The notes below the pieces were generated by a model. It was not told where the DNA came from. It made no database searches and saw nothing but the letters and a program-made list of their open reading frames with translations. This document shows, in pieces, positions 1-8,420 of a stretch of 64,000 bases of DNA. Position 1 is the stretch's first letter; every line of letters begins with the position of its first letter. The DNA is from Pseudomonas triticifolii. GTDB taxonomy: Bacteria; Pseudomonadota; Gammaproteobacteria; Pseudomonadales; Pseudomonadaceae. Both the position numbers and the translations under genes were made by a program. The stretch covers positions 310,001-374,000 of the forward strand of contig NZ_JACONV010000001.1 of the NCBI RefSeq assembly GCF_014358015.1, written 5' to 3'.

Positions 1-539
1 CGCTTTCCTGGCCGGACCCTATCAGGCTGGCGTTCAACCTGTCGGCTCATGATTTTGCGACCTGTGAGAGCGTCAATCTGATTGTCGGGATCATCGAGAA
101 CAGCGGTTTTGATCCCTCGCGACTGGACCTTGAGATCACCGAGACGGCCGTGATGCAGGATATCGTCCAGGTCCAGCAAGCCGTCGCCCAGTTTCGTCAG
201 CTGGGTTGTGGCATATCGCTGGACGATTTTGGTACGGGCTTTTCGAGCCTCAGCCAGTTGCATGCCCTGGCACTGACCAAGCTCAAAATCGACCGCAGCT
301 TTGTGACCGGTGTGCATGACAATCCGGCGAGCTACAAGATCGTGAAATCGCTGGTGGCGTTGAGCCTGGACATGTCGCTGGGTTGCGTCATCGAAGGCGT
401 GGAGACGCAAGAGGAACTCACCACTTTGCAAACGCTGGGCTGCACGATGGTTCAGGGCTATTTTTACAGCCGCCCGATCAGCTTTGAAGACACGCTCAAA
501 TGGCTCGAAATACCGGATGAAGAACGCAGTTTCGGGTGA
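1..539 (+). CDS. EAL-domain c-di-GMP phosphodiesterase, C-terminal part
   Basis: The reading frame is open from the left edge (first full codon at base 3), so only about 178 C-terminal residues are visible. They form the second half of an EAL domain: FNLSAHDF, then LEITETAVM (the E-x-T-E metal-binding element), LDDFGTGFSSL (the DDFGTG motif), LKIDRSFV, EGVET and VQGYFYSRP. These are the conserved blocks of active c-di-GMP phosphodiesterases, so hydrolysis of cyclic di-GMP to pGpG is likely. The EAL signature and any N-terminal sensor or GGDEF domain lie outside the window. The protein ends a few residues after the domain. The downstream gene begins 118 bp later and is probably independent. 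Confidence 0.9.
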   Translation, partial: LSWPDPIRLAFNLSAHDFATCESVNLIVGIIENSGFDPSRLDLEITETAVMQDIVQVQQAVAQFRQLGCGISLDDFGTGFSSLSQLHALALTKLKIDRSFVTGVHDNPASYKIVKSLVALSLDMSLGCVIEGVETQEELTTLQTLGCTMVQGYFYSRPISFEDTLKWLEIPDEERSFG

Positions 540-657
540 GCGGATCGTGGCCGTGCGCCGTATTGAGGAACGACCCTTATCAGCGCGGCAGGCGCGCAGG
601 AAACGATCGCTCTCAGGGCTGTTATCATGCGCCCGTCCTTTTTGCGGAACCCCGTCC

Positions 658-1368
658 ATGAGCAAACCCGGCCAGACCGTCCTTGTAGCGCTGCGAAGAA
701 TGATCGCTTCAGGTGAACTGGCGGCTGGAGAGCGCCTGATGGAAGTCCCCACTGCCGAGCGATTCGGCGTTTCGCGCATGCCGGTACGCATGGCGTTCCG
801 CACGCTTGAGCAGGAAGGGCTTCTGGTGCCGTTTGGCGGTCGTGGGTTTCAGGTGCGCTCGATCAGCGCGCATGAGATTGCGGGCGCGGTTGAAGTGCGC
901 GGGGTATTAGAGGGACTGGCTGCTCGGCAGATGGCTGAAATCGGGATCAGCCAGCAAGCCAGGGATGAGCTTGAAACCTGCCTGATCCAGGGTGATGCCC
1001 TGTTCGCCAAAGGCTTCGTGACCGAGGATGACCTTGAGGTCTATCACGACCTGAACATGCGCCTGCATAAAGTCATTGTGGAAGGCAGCGGCAACCCGGC
1101 CATTGCCGATGCTCTGGCGCGCAACGATCATCTGCCGTTTGCTTCGGTTACTGCTCTGGCAGTGGACCGGAACGATCTGGTGCGTGAATTCCGGCGCTTC
1201 AACTTTGCCCACATGCAACATCACGCAGTGGTGGATGCATTGGTCAACGGTCAGGGGGCGCGAGCCGAAGCCATCATGCGCGAGCACGCCAACGCGACAT
1301 TGCGTTACGCCGAGATCTTCGGCGGCGGCGTCCATGAGCGCATGAAGGTCATTCAGCGTTCCGATTAA
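658..1368 (+). CDS. vanR: VanR-like GntR/FadR-family repressor of vanAB
   Basis: This 236-residue protein has an N-terminal GntR winged helix (about residues 5-70, with LMEVPTAERFGVSRMPVR as the recognition region) and a C-terminal all-helical FCD ligand domain with conserved His and Asp metal or acid ligands. I chose the ATG at 658 because an in-frame extension to 484 has no family match. Its 3' end abuts the end of vanB, so the two are convergent. In pseudomonads and Caulobacter a GntR-type VanR represses vanAB and is released by vanillate. The ATGGATCCAT-type palindromes upstream of vanA match the known Caulobacter VanR operator closely. Assignment as VanR rests on family, neighbourhood and operator. 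Confidence 0.85.
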   Translation: MSKPGQTVLVALRRMIASGELAAGERLMEVPTAERFGVSRMPVRMAFRTLEQEGLLVPFGGRGFQVRSISAHEIAGAVEVRGVLEGLAARQMAEIGISQQARDELETCLIQGDALFAKGFVTEDDLEVYHDLNMRLHKVIVEGSGNPAIADALARNDHLPFASVTALAVDRNDLVREFRRFNFAHMQHHAVVDALVNGQGARAEAIMREHANATLRYAEIFGGGVHERMKVIQRSD

Positions 1369-2319
1369 TCAGATATCAAGTACCAGCAACGGCGTTTTCG
1401 ATCGCGAGCAGCAGGGCGTGAACTGGTCGTTGAGCGCTTGCTCGGCCTCGGTGAGAAACAGGTCCCGGTGATCGGGTACGCCTTTCAAGACCCGCGTCAG
1501 GCACGTTCCGCATACGCCTTGTTCGCATGAAAGCGGTATGTCGATGCCATTGCTTTCCAGCACTTGAGCGACTGTCTTGTCGGCTGGAACGTTGAACACC
1601 TGTCCTGTGCTGCCGACTTCGACCGAAAAGCTGCCATCGCTGCTGGTATCCACCGGCGCGGCGGTGAAGTACTCGCGATGCAGTTGCTCATCCGACCAGC
1701 CCTGAGTGCGCGCGCTGTCGAGGATGTGCTGCATGAAACCGTTTGGCCCACAGACATACACATGGGCGTTCGCGTCGGGACCGGCCAGAATCGCCAGCGC
1801 GTCAAGCCGGGTTTCCGGGCGATCATCGAAGTGCAGACTGACGTTGTCGGCAAACGCAGATTGCTGCAGGCGCTCGGTAAAGGCTGCACGGTCAGCGGAA
1901 CGGGCACAGTAATGCAATTCGAAAGGCTCGCCATGCTGCGCCAGATGCTCGGCCATACAAAGGATCGGCGTAATGCCAATACCACCCCCGAACAGCAGGG
2001 TGCGACTGGCATTTTGTGCGAGAGCAAACAGGTTTCGCGGTTCGCTGATGCGCAAGTGAGCGCCGGGATGGATCTGTTCATGCAAGGTGCGTGAGCCGCC
2101 TCGAGAGGCAGGATCGTTAAGCACGCCGATCAGGTAGCGATGACGCTCGTCAGGCGCATTGCACAGTGAGTACTGCCGGATCGGGCCATCAGGCACATGC
2201 ACGTCGATGTGCGAGCCGGCAGTGAAGGGCGGCAACATACCGCCATCCGTTCTCACCAGTTCATAGCTGCAGATGTCCAGTGCTTCGTCAGTACGCGATA
2301 ACACGGTCACGTCGATCAT
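1369..2319 (-). CDS. vanB: Vanillate O-demethylase reductase subunit
   Basis: A 316-residue oxidoreductase: an N-terminal FNR-like FMN/NAD module (RQYSLCN flavin contact, TLLFGGGIGITPIL nucleotide site) and a C-terminal plant-type 2Fe-2S domain with cysteines in LSCEQGVCGTCL plus a later Cys in FTPCCS. It passes electrons from NADH to the VanA oxygenase, which removes the methyl group of vanillate as formaldehyde to give protocatechuate. The ATG at 2319 has a good AGGTG ribosome site; a GTG at 2337 would overlap the vanA stop (GTGA) and is an alternative. It is the second gene of a vanA-vanB operon. Confidence 0.93.
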   Translation of the reverse strand: MIDVTVLSRTDEALDICSYELVRTDGGMLPPFTAGSHIDVHVPDGPIRQYSLCNAPDERHRYLIGVLNDPASRGGSRTLHEQIHPGAHLRISEPRNLFALAQNASRTLLFGGGIGITPILCMAEHLAQHGEPFELHYCARSADRAAFTERLQQSAFADNVSLHFDDRPETRLDALAILAGPDANAHVYVCGPNGFMQHILDSARTQGWSDEQLHREYFTAAPVDTSSDGSFSVEVGSTGQVFNVPADKTVAQVLESNGIDIPLSCEQGVCGTCLTRVLKGVPDHRDLFLTEAEQALNDQFTPCCSRSKTPLLVLDI

Positions 2320-2333
2320 GTCGCACCTCGGAT

Positions 2334-3398
2334 TCACTTCAGGTTGGCCACAGGAATCTGGCTGGCGACCGCTGCCTGTTCGGCGGCGATCAGACGCTCC
2401 AGAATTTTGCGTGACTGCACGCCGCCGGCGTCTATGTTGAGCTTGAGCAGGTTGCGATGCGGGTGTTCAAGCAGGTTTTGTTGTTGGCGCTCAAGCATTT
2501 CCAGATCCTCTGTGAAAATCTTGCCTTGGCCTTCGCGAATGCTCGCCGTCAGTGCTTCATCCTGAGGATTGAAGTTGCGCGCCATGCCCCAGAAGTACCA
2601 TATCGAGGTATCGGTTTCGGGCGTGATGAAGTCGACCACGATGCTTGAGGCTTTAAATTCGTGGGGCGCGTTGTAACCGCCTTTGCCGGCATGGGCGACA
2701 CCGACTTCGATCAAAACGTGGCTTGGCGGTGTGAAGCGGCAGATCTGCCAGCGGTCTACCGGTACATCATCGGCCAGGTTGTTGCCGCGCAGCGCCATTT
2801 TCCAGAACGGTGGGGGCATGATGTTTTCCATGTGCCGCGCGGTGATGACTTCCTCGCCCTCGACGGTGGTCACGGGTGGCGCTTCGTCGATTTCCTTCTG
2901 TCCGATGCTGGAGGCATGGACGTAGGTTTCGTGGGTGAGGTCCATCAGGTTGTCGATCATCAGGCGATAGTCGCACTGAATATGGAACAGGCCTCCGCCA
3001 TAGGCCCACTCGTCACTGACAGCCCATTCCAGGTGGTGGATCAACGCCGGGTCAGCTTTTTCCTGCTCACCTGGCCACACCCAGATGAACCCGTAGCGTT
3101 CGACGGCAGCAAAGGTCTTGTTGCACGGAAAACCCCGTACTCGCTGGCCGGGCATGGCGGCGGTCTTGCCATCGCCCCCCATCACCAGTCCGTGGTAACC
3201 GCACACCAGTTGTCCGTTTTCGACATACCCCAGAGAAAGCGGGGCACCACGGTGCGGGCAGAAGTCCTCGAGCGCCACGATCTGCTGGTTCGGATCGCGG
3301 AAGAAGACCATCTTCTCGTTGCAGATTTGCCTGCCGAGCGGCTTGTCAGTCACTTCATCCGCTGAACAGGCGACGTACCACGTATTTTTGGGGTGCAT
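2334..3398 (-). CDS. vanA: Vanillate O-demethylase oxygenase subunit
   Basis: A 354-residue Rieske non-heme iron oxygenase of normal family length. The Rieske centre is C47-P-H49 and C66-G-Y-H69 (CPHRGAPLSLGY...LVCGYHG). The mononuclear iron site follows in NLMDLTHETYVH. With VanB it demethylates vanillate, feeding lignin-derived aromatics into the protocatechuate branch of the beta-ketoadipate pathway. It is the first gene of the vanAB operon; the promoter region (3399-3589) carries two copies of a GGATCC-centred palindrome, so repression by the nearby VanR and induction by vanillate are expected. Confidence 0.95.
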   Translation of the reverse strand: MHPKNTWYVACSADEVTDKPLGRQICNEKMVFFRDPNQQIVALEDFCPHRGAPLSLGYVENGQLVCGYHGLVMGGDGKTAAMPGQRVRGFPCNKTFAAVERYGFIWVWPGEQEKADPALIHHLEWAVSDEWAYGGGLFHIQCDYRLMIDNLMDLTHETYVHASSIGQKEIDEAPPVTTVEGEEVITARHMENIMPPPFWKMALRGNNLADDVPVDRWQICRFTPPSHVLIEVGVAHAGKGGYNAPHEFKASSIVVDFITPETDTSIWYFWGMARNFNPQDEALTASIREGQGKIFTEDLEMLERQQQNLLEHPHRNLLKLNIDAGGVQSRKILERLIAAEQAAVASQIPVANLK

Positions 3399-3428
3399 GA
3401 GGACTCTCCACGGCTCGATGTTGTTTTT

Positions 3429-3438
3429 ATGGATCCAT
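3429..3438. promoter_or_regulatory. Proximal VanR operator candidate
   Basis: The perfect 10-bp palindrome ATGGATCCAT is centred about 35 bp upstream of the vanA start. It matches the core of the Caulobacter VanR operator (ATTGGATCCAAT). A longer copy of the same element lies 95 bp farther upstream. Confidence 0.7.
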
Positions 3439-3522
3439 CAGGGCTTGCCAGATGTGTGGCTGGAGATATTAATGCCACAAGAAATGGGAAATTAAAATGA
3501 TTAAGTTGATTAACTATTATTT

Positions 3523-3534
3523 AATGGATCCATT
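3523..3534. promoter_or_regulatory. Distal VanR operator candidate
   Basis: The perfect 12-bp palindrome AATGGATCCATT shares its ten central bases with the proximal site. The centres are 95 bp apart, about nine helical turns, so two repressor dimers would sit on the same DNA face and looping is possible. The surrounding sequence is very AT-rich. Confidence 0.65.
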
Positions 3535-3589
3535 GAGCTGGCTATAGGAGGTTGTGGCTTGCAGGCGATATGGACGCGATCAGTGCGGT

Positions 3590-4468
3590 TCAGGGCTGTA
3601 GCGCATCGCGCAGCAAGGGGGCGAGTTCGTCGAGCAGGGTCTGGACAGAACGCAGGGCGCGGCAGTCCGGGCGGGTGAGCAGCCACAGGTCGGTGCTGCA
3701 ACCGTCGAGTGGACCGCTCAAGCGCTCAACGCCGGCGAGCGCCCGAGCGGTGAAGTCGGTCAACGCGGCGACACCGAGTCCAGCACTGACCAGTTGCGAT
3801 ACAGCCGACATGCTGCTGCAGCGGTAACGGGGCACAACGTCCGGGAACGCCTGACGGCGCCAGGTCACGGACGTGTGGTCAGGCATCGATTCGTCAGGAC
3901 TGATCCACGGGACAGATGTGGGTGCAGCTTGTAGCGCGTCGCGAAAATCGGGTAAACCGCACATAACATAGTCAGCCGCGCCGATACGTCGACCCACCAG
4001 ATGCTCGGGTGGCGTATTGGTCAGACGCAACGCAATGTCGGCGTCGCGTCGGCTCAGGTTGGCGAACGAATTGGATGTGGCCAGCTCCAGGGTCAGCGCC
4101 GGGTAGTTCGGCATGAAGCGGGCGAGGGCGGGCAGCAGAAGGTCGTGTAACACGGCGTCTGTGCAGGTCAGTCGCACGGTACCGCTCACGACGTTTTCGC
4201 CCTGCTGCAAGGCAATTCGCGCAGCGTTCAGGGCAAGTTCGGCGCGTTCAGCCTGTTCGGCCATCGCTGTGGCGGTATCGGTCGGTATGTAGCCGCGCCG
4301 GCTCTTTTCGAACAACGCAACGCCCAGCGCGGACTCAAGCCGCTTGATGGAGCGAAAGGCTGTGGAAATGTCGACGTCCAGTAATTCCGAGGCTCGCGCC
4401 AGGGTTCGCCCTCTGACCAGAGCAAGCACCAGTGAAAGATCTGAGTAGCTGACCTCGTATTGCGTCAT
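3590..4468 (-). CDS. LysR-family transcriptional regulator
   Basis: A 292-residue LysR protein: an N-terminal winged helix-turn-helix (residues about 5-65, ARASELLDVDISTAFRSIKRLE) followed by a periplasmic-binding-like effector domain (from about residue 92, GTVRLTCTDAV). The helix-turn-helix is slightly unusual in having TAFRSIK where most LysR proteins have S-V-S-x-x-I. It is divergent from the PuuD-like gene at 4597 with 128 bp between them, so control of that gene, or of itself, is the simplest guess; it may also act on vanAB, whose promoter lies just past its 3' end. The effector is unknown. Confidence 0.88.
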   Translation of the reverse strand: MTQYEVSYSDLSLVLALVRGRTLARASELLDVDISTAFRSIKRLESALGVALFEKSRRGYIPTDTATAMAEQAERAELALNAARIALQQGENVVSGTVRLTCTDAVLHDLLLPALARFMPNYPALTLELATSNSFANLSRRDADIALRLTNTPPEHLVGRRIGAADYVMCGLPDFRDALQAAPTSVPWISPDESMPDHTSVTWRRQAFPDVVPRYRCSSMSAVSQLVSAGLGVAALTDFTARALAGVERLSGPLDGCSTDLWLLTRPDCRALRSVQTLLDELAPLLRDALQP

Positions 4469-4596
4469 TGCACAGTTCCTTTGCCTGAATGCCCATGTAG
4501 ATTGCGTAGCTGACTATCCTAGACTGGTTTCAATTGCGCCGGGAAGTCACTTTTCGAGGCTCCTCGGCGCTCATTTTTATACGGCAGGGCTGAATC

Positions 4597-5358
4597 ATGT
4601 CTCGACTTCCTCTGATTGGCGTCACTGCGTGTCGCCAGCAACTGGGCAAATACTCCTCGCATACGGCAGGTGACAAATATGTTGAGGCAGCTGGATTCGC
4701 GGGTATTCCGGTAATTTTGCCTGCGCTGGATGTGCCGATCGAACCGGCACGGTTGCTGGAGCAACTGGATGGCCTGCTGTTCACCGGCTCGCCGTCCAAT
4801 GTCGAACCCCACCACTACAACGGCACTCCCAGCGCCGAGGGCACCGCGCATGATGTGTTCCGGGATCGCAACACGCTGCCGTTGCTGAGGGCCGCCATCG
4901 CGCAAGGGGTGCCAGTGCTGTGCATCTGCCGAGGCTTCCAGGAACTCAACGTGGCGCTGGGCGGCAGTCTGCATCAGCGCGTGCAGGATCTGCCCGGTTA
5001 TCTGGATCATCGCGAGCCGGAGAGCGACGTGGTCGCCGAGCAGTATGTGCCGCAGCATGACGTGTCTGTGCAGCCGGGCGGGGTGCTTGACGCGTTGGGG
5101 CTTGCGCCTGGCTTTGCAGTCAACAGCCTTCACAGCCAGGGCATCGACCGACTGGCGTCGGACTTGCGCGCCGAGGCGCTGGCACCTGATGGCCTGGTGG
5201 AGGCCGTCTCGATGCCGGGTTCGTCGGGTTTCGTGCTGGGCGTACAGTGGCATCCGGAGTGGGCCTTCAGAGATAACCCAGTATCCCTGCGAATGTTCGA
5301 GGCGTTCCGTGACGCTTGCGAGAAATATGCCCGTGAGCGATCAGCGATCAACTACTGA
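4597..5358 (+). CDS. Gamma-glutamyl-GABA hydrolase-like class I amidotransferase (peptidase C26)
   Basis: A 253-residue PuuD-type hydrolase. The nucleophile is Cys111 in LCICRGFQELN; the other triad members are His219 and Glu221 in GVQWHPEW. The NSLHSQGID block is also typical of the family. In E. coli PuuD releases GABA from gamma-glutamyl-GABA in putrescine breakdown. No gamma-glutamylputrescine synthetase or oxidase lies next to it, so the true substrate could be another gamma-glutamyl amide. A PuuR-like regulator gene begins 102 bp downstream on the same strand, which supports a polyamine link. Confidence 0.85.
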   Translation: MSRLPLIGVTACRQQLGKYSSHTAGDKYVEAAGFAGIPVILPALDVPIEPARLLEQLDGLLFTGSPSNVEPHHYNGTPSAEGTAHDVFRDRNTLPLLRAAIAQGVPVLCICRGFQELNVALGGSLHQRVQDLPGYLDHREPESDVVAEQYVPQHDVSVQPGGVLDALGLAPGFAVNSLHSQGIDRLASDLRAEALAPDGLVEAVSMPGSSGFVLGVQWHPEWAFRDNPVSLRMFEAFRDACEKYARERSAINY

Positions 5359-5380
5359 GCTATGCGGACAAACGTGATTT

Positions 5381-5442
5381 AATATCCGGCTCTATGGCAG
5401 CGGGCGCTTTCAAAATGCCCAGCCTGATCTCCACCGGATATT
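5381..5442. repeat. Inverted repeat upstream of the PuuR-like gene
   Basis: A 9-bp perfect inverted repeat (AATATCCGG at 5381-5389 and CCGGATATT at 5434-5442) with a 44-nt spacer sits between the amidotransferase stop and the regulator start. It could be paired half-sites for the downstream regulator, or a weak hairpin; the function is not shown. Confidence 0.35.
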
Positions 5443-5460
5443 TTTCACATAAGGCCGCTA

Positions 5461-6009
5461 ATGGATACGGGAGCACGACTCAAGCTGGTGCGTGAAAGCT
5501 ACAAGCTGTCCCAACGCGAACTCGCCAGACGCAGTGGTGTGACCAATGCCACGATTTCTCTGATTGAACAGAATCGTGTCAGCCCATCAATCAGCTCTCT
5601 GAAAAAGCTGCTGGAAGGCATTCCCATGTCCCTCGCAGACTTCTTTACCTTTGATCAGCCGCCCGGTCAGGATCAATACGTGTTTCGTGCCGGCGACCAG
5701 CCCGATCTGGGCCGCAACGGCGTGCGTCTGCTGTTGGTCGGTGCCACGTTGCCAAGCAGACAGATGCGATTTCTGCGCGAGCAGTACGCACCTGGTGCTG
5801 ACTCCGGTGAGGAGCCAATCGTGCACAGCGAAGGCGAGGAGTGCGGTCTGGTCACGCGCGGTACGGTCGAGCTGACCATCGACGGTCAGGTCAATATTCT
5901 CGGGCCCGGCGATGGCTACTATATACCCACCACCTTGCCGCATCGTTTCCGCAACATCGGTCAGGATGAAGCGGAAATCATCAGCGCCAACACGCCTGCC
6001 AACTTTTGA
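5461..6009 (+). CDS. XRE-cupin regulator, PuuR-like
   Basis: A 182-residue protein with an N-terminal Cro/CI helix-turn-helix (residues about 5-60, LSQRELARRSGVTNATISL) and a C-terminal cupin (about 105-180, with HSEGEECGLVTRG and PHRFRN). Length, order and the C-terminal ISANTPANF closely follow E. coli PuuR (ISAHTPTTF), the putrescine-responsive repressor. It lies just downstream of the PuuD-like gene. The start codon is preceded by AAGG. Regulation of polyamine catabolism is inferred; the targets may be elsewhere on the chromosome. Confidence 0.83.
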   Translation: MDTGARLKLVRESYKLSQRELARRSGVTNATISLIEQNRVSPSISSLKKLLEGIPMSLADFFTFDQPPGQDQYVFRAGDQPDLGRNGVRLLLVGATLPSRQMRFLREQYAPGADSGEEPIVHSEGEECGLVTRGTVELTIDGQVNILGPGDGYYIPTTLPHRFRNIGQDEAEIISANTPANF

Positions 6010-6029
6010 TCACCTTCGCCCATTGCACC

Positions 6030-8168
6030 TTAGCGCAGGCTCCAGGACACCCCCGCATAGACGCCCATGCCATCGCCGGGCGTCGAGCGTGCCACGTCGC
6101 GACCGTTGTCGTCATAGCCCGGTGTGACCGTATTGGCGTAGCGCCGGTTGGTCAGATTGCGCAGGTCCAGCCACGTTTGCCAGTCATCTTTGGGCGAGGC
6201 GTAGCCAAACGTCGCGCCCAGCAACGTGTACTGATCGGCATAGAACGAGTTGGCGTAATCAACCGCGATTCTCGACGCATGCTCGGTGTTCAACCCGGCG
6301 TAGAAGCCGGTGGGGTGGCTGTAGCGCAGCTCCGCCTGGTAGTAATGCCTTGGGATGCCTGGCAAGGCGTTGTCGCCAAACCGCTCATCGTCTCGGTAAT
6401 GAAAGTCACTGAAAGTGTACGCCTGACGCACATCCAGTTTGCCCGCCGCGCCGCCTTGCCAGAGCAGGCTGTCGAGGCTCAGTTCGATACCGGTATGGAT
6501 CGTGGGGCTGGCGTTGGATTCGGCGATGACCTGCGACGTGGTTGCACCCGCAGCCTGGGTTTCCACACTCAACAGCTCATGCCTGACCTGTGAGTAATAC
6601 CACCCCAACTCCCAGTTACCCATCCATCCCTGGCCGCGCCCTCCGAGTTCCAGAGTAGTCGCGGTCTGGTTATCAAGTTTCACGCCAACACTCTGCAACC
6701 CGGTCGCCGGGCCGCTTCCCGCGGGGAAAAACCGGTTCGAGCCCCAGATCATCGACCACGCGTGAGGCGGCTCGACCGAGCGGCTCAGGTTGCCATACAC
6801 CTGCAACTGCGGCGTAAAGTCGTAACGCAGGCCCAGGCGCGATGCGTAATCCCAGTCACGGGTGCTGACAGCTTCCTGCGTGGCGGGGTAGGTGACTTCT
6901 GTTTCACGTCGGGTAAAGATCGCGGCGACCCCTGTGGTCAGCCAGAGATTGGGAACCAGTTCCAGGTCATTGCTCAACTGCACAGCACTGTCCGAACCCA
7001 GATAACTGTAATCGCGGGTTCGTGTACCAGGCGCGTAGCCGGCCGTGTTACCGGCGGGTATGCGCACGAATTCCGAAGCGCCGTTGTTTGGCAGGCCTTT
7101 GGTGGTGCGCAGGCCAACTGTGGTGTTGCTCTGATGGCCGAACAGCGCGTCCTGGCGAATGTAATTCAGCGTACCGCTGATGTCGGTGTAGGCCACTTTC
7201 AGGCGGTTGGTGCCTTCGCGCAAGTCCATCGGGTAGTCGTGGTAAACCAGTCCGGTTTCGATTCGCGAGCTGTCATCCAGATAAATGGTGGTCTTGTTGC
7301 CCAGCCAAGTGCTGCCTGCTTGCAATCGTTTGGAATCACGTGCGCTGTTAAGGGCATTGGCTGCACGTGGATCGTGGCGGATCTGGTCCCGAGTCAGCCT
7401 GCCGGGGGAATCATTATCAGTTTCGCGATAACGAAAGAAAAAACGGGTCTCCAGATCGGGACTGAAGCGGTAGCCGACATTAGCCGTCATGCCTTTGCTG
7501 CCGCCTGCGCTGTGGTCTTGAAAACCGTCATAGCTCGATTCGGTTAGCGCAACGTAGTAATCCAGATCACCGAGTACGTCACCGGAACTGATCTGTCGTT
7601 TGCTGTAGCCATGGTTTCCGGCCTCATAGCGCACCTGCAAGCGCGGTGCATCGTGCCCTGTGTGTGTGACGTAATTGACTGCGCCACCCAGTGCGAGTGA
7701 CCCCAGCTCAAAGCCATTCGCGCCACGTCGGACTTCGACATGGCTAAGCCACAGCGGCTCCTTGAGCTCGTAAGGTGTCCCGCCGGGGCCTGTCAGCGGC
7801 AGTCCGTCGAGCATTTCAAACAAGCCCGATGCGTGGGCGCCTGGCGCTCGGTTCAACCCGGAACCTCGAATGGAAATCTTGGCGCCTTCATTGTTGGCTG
7901 CCTTGGCATAGATGCCTGCCTGGTAGCGGAAAACATCTTCGTTGGTGGCCACGCGACCCTGCTCAGCCCGAGTCAGGTCCACCACATTGGTGGCGCCCGG
8001 CACATTACGCGAAGCCTCGCGGGCGATAGCGGCAGGGCGCTCAATCGAGCTGCCATCCACTTCGATGCTGGACAGGTTTACAGTCTGATCGGCATTGACG
8101 TGATTGACGCTGGCAAGCGCAAGCAGTGGCAGCAAGGCAGAAAGGGAGGGAAGTGGCGTGTGTTGCAC
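6030..8168 (-). CDS. TonB-dependent outer-membrane receptor
   Basis: A 712-residue receptor with a probable signal peptide (about 1-26, ending in NHVNA), a plug domain (NVPGATNVVDLTRAEQG, then KISIRGSGLNR and VEVRRGANGFELGSLALGGAVN) and a beta barrel. Such proteins import siderophores or other scarce ligands through TonB-ExbBD. The start is a GTG preceded by GAGG. The C-terminus is SWSLR, without the terminal aromatic residue most outer-membrane barrels have. No sigma/anti-sigma pair, ABC importer or siderophore genes are adjacent, and no N-terminal signalling extension is present, so the ligand cannot be named. It is convergent with the PuuR-like gene, 20 bp apart. Confidence 0.9.
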   Translation of the reverse strand: MQHTPLPSLSALLPLLALASVNHVNADQTVNLSSIEVDGSSIERPAAIAREASRNVPGATNVVDLTRAEQGRVATNEDVFRYQAGIYAKAANNEGAKISIRGSGLNRAPGAHASGLFEMLDGLPLTGPGGTPYELKEPLWLSHVEVRRGANGFELGSLALGGAVNYVTHTGHDAPRLQVRYEAGNHGYSKRQISSGDVLGDLDYYVALTESSYDGFQDHSAGGSKGMTANVGYRFSPDLETRFFFRYRETDNDSPGRLTRDQIRHDPRAANALNSARDSKRLQAGSTWLGNKTTIYLDDSSRIETGLVYHDYPMDLREGTNRLKVAYTDISGTLNYIRQDALFGHQSNTTVGLRTTKGLPNNGASEFVRIPAGNTAGYAPGTRTRDYSYLGSDSAVQLSNDLELVPNLWLTTGVAAIFTRRETEVTYPATQEAVSTRDWDYASRLGLRYDFTPQLQVYGNLSRSVEPPHAWSMIWGSNRFFPAGSGPATGLQSVGVKLDNQTATTLELGGRGQGWMGNWELGWYYSQVRHELLSVETQAAGATTSQVIAESNASPTIHTGIELSLDSLLWQGGAAGKLDVRQAYTFSDFHYRDDERFGDNALPGIPRHYYQAELRYSHPTGFYAGLNTEHASRIAVDYANSFYADQYTLLGATFGYASPKDDWQTWLDLRNLTNRRYANTVTPGYDDNGRDVARSTPGDGMGVYAGVSWSLR

Positions 8169-8420
8169 GTGCTAGAGCCTCTTGGCTGGGGCCGTACGCA
8201 CTAAAGAAGGCATCGGCCATCGCAGAGCCGAGGCCATGCGTTTTCTGGGGAAAGAAGGTTCGATGCTGGATGTGGATGGCGCGTCACGTCTCAACGCACG
8301 TCGGCTAGTCATATGAATATAATCATGTTTTTTAACCTGCGTTCAGAACCCTTTACACGGTAGAGAAGTCGTAGTCGGGTGAGCGTGCATCAGCGCGGAC
8401 ATTATTCTGGGAGTCATGGC

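Noticed and set aside
4519..5253. 244-codon minus-strand frame
   Set aside because: Antisense to the PuuD-like gene, whose catalytic motifs are clear; Arg/His-rich composition is typical of a shadow frame.
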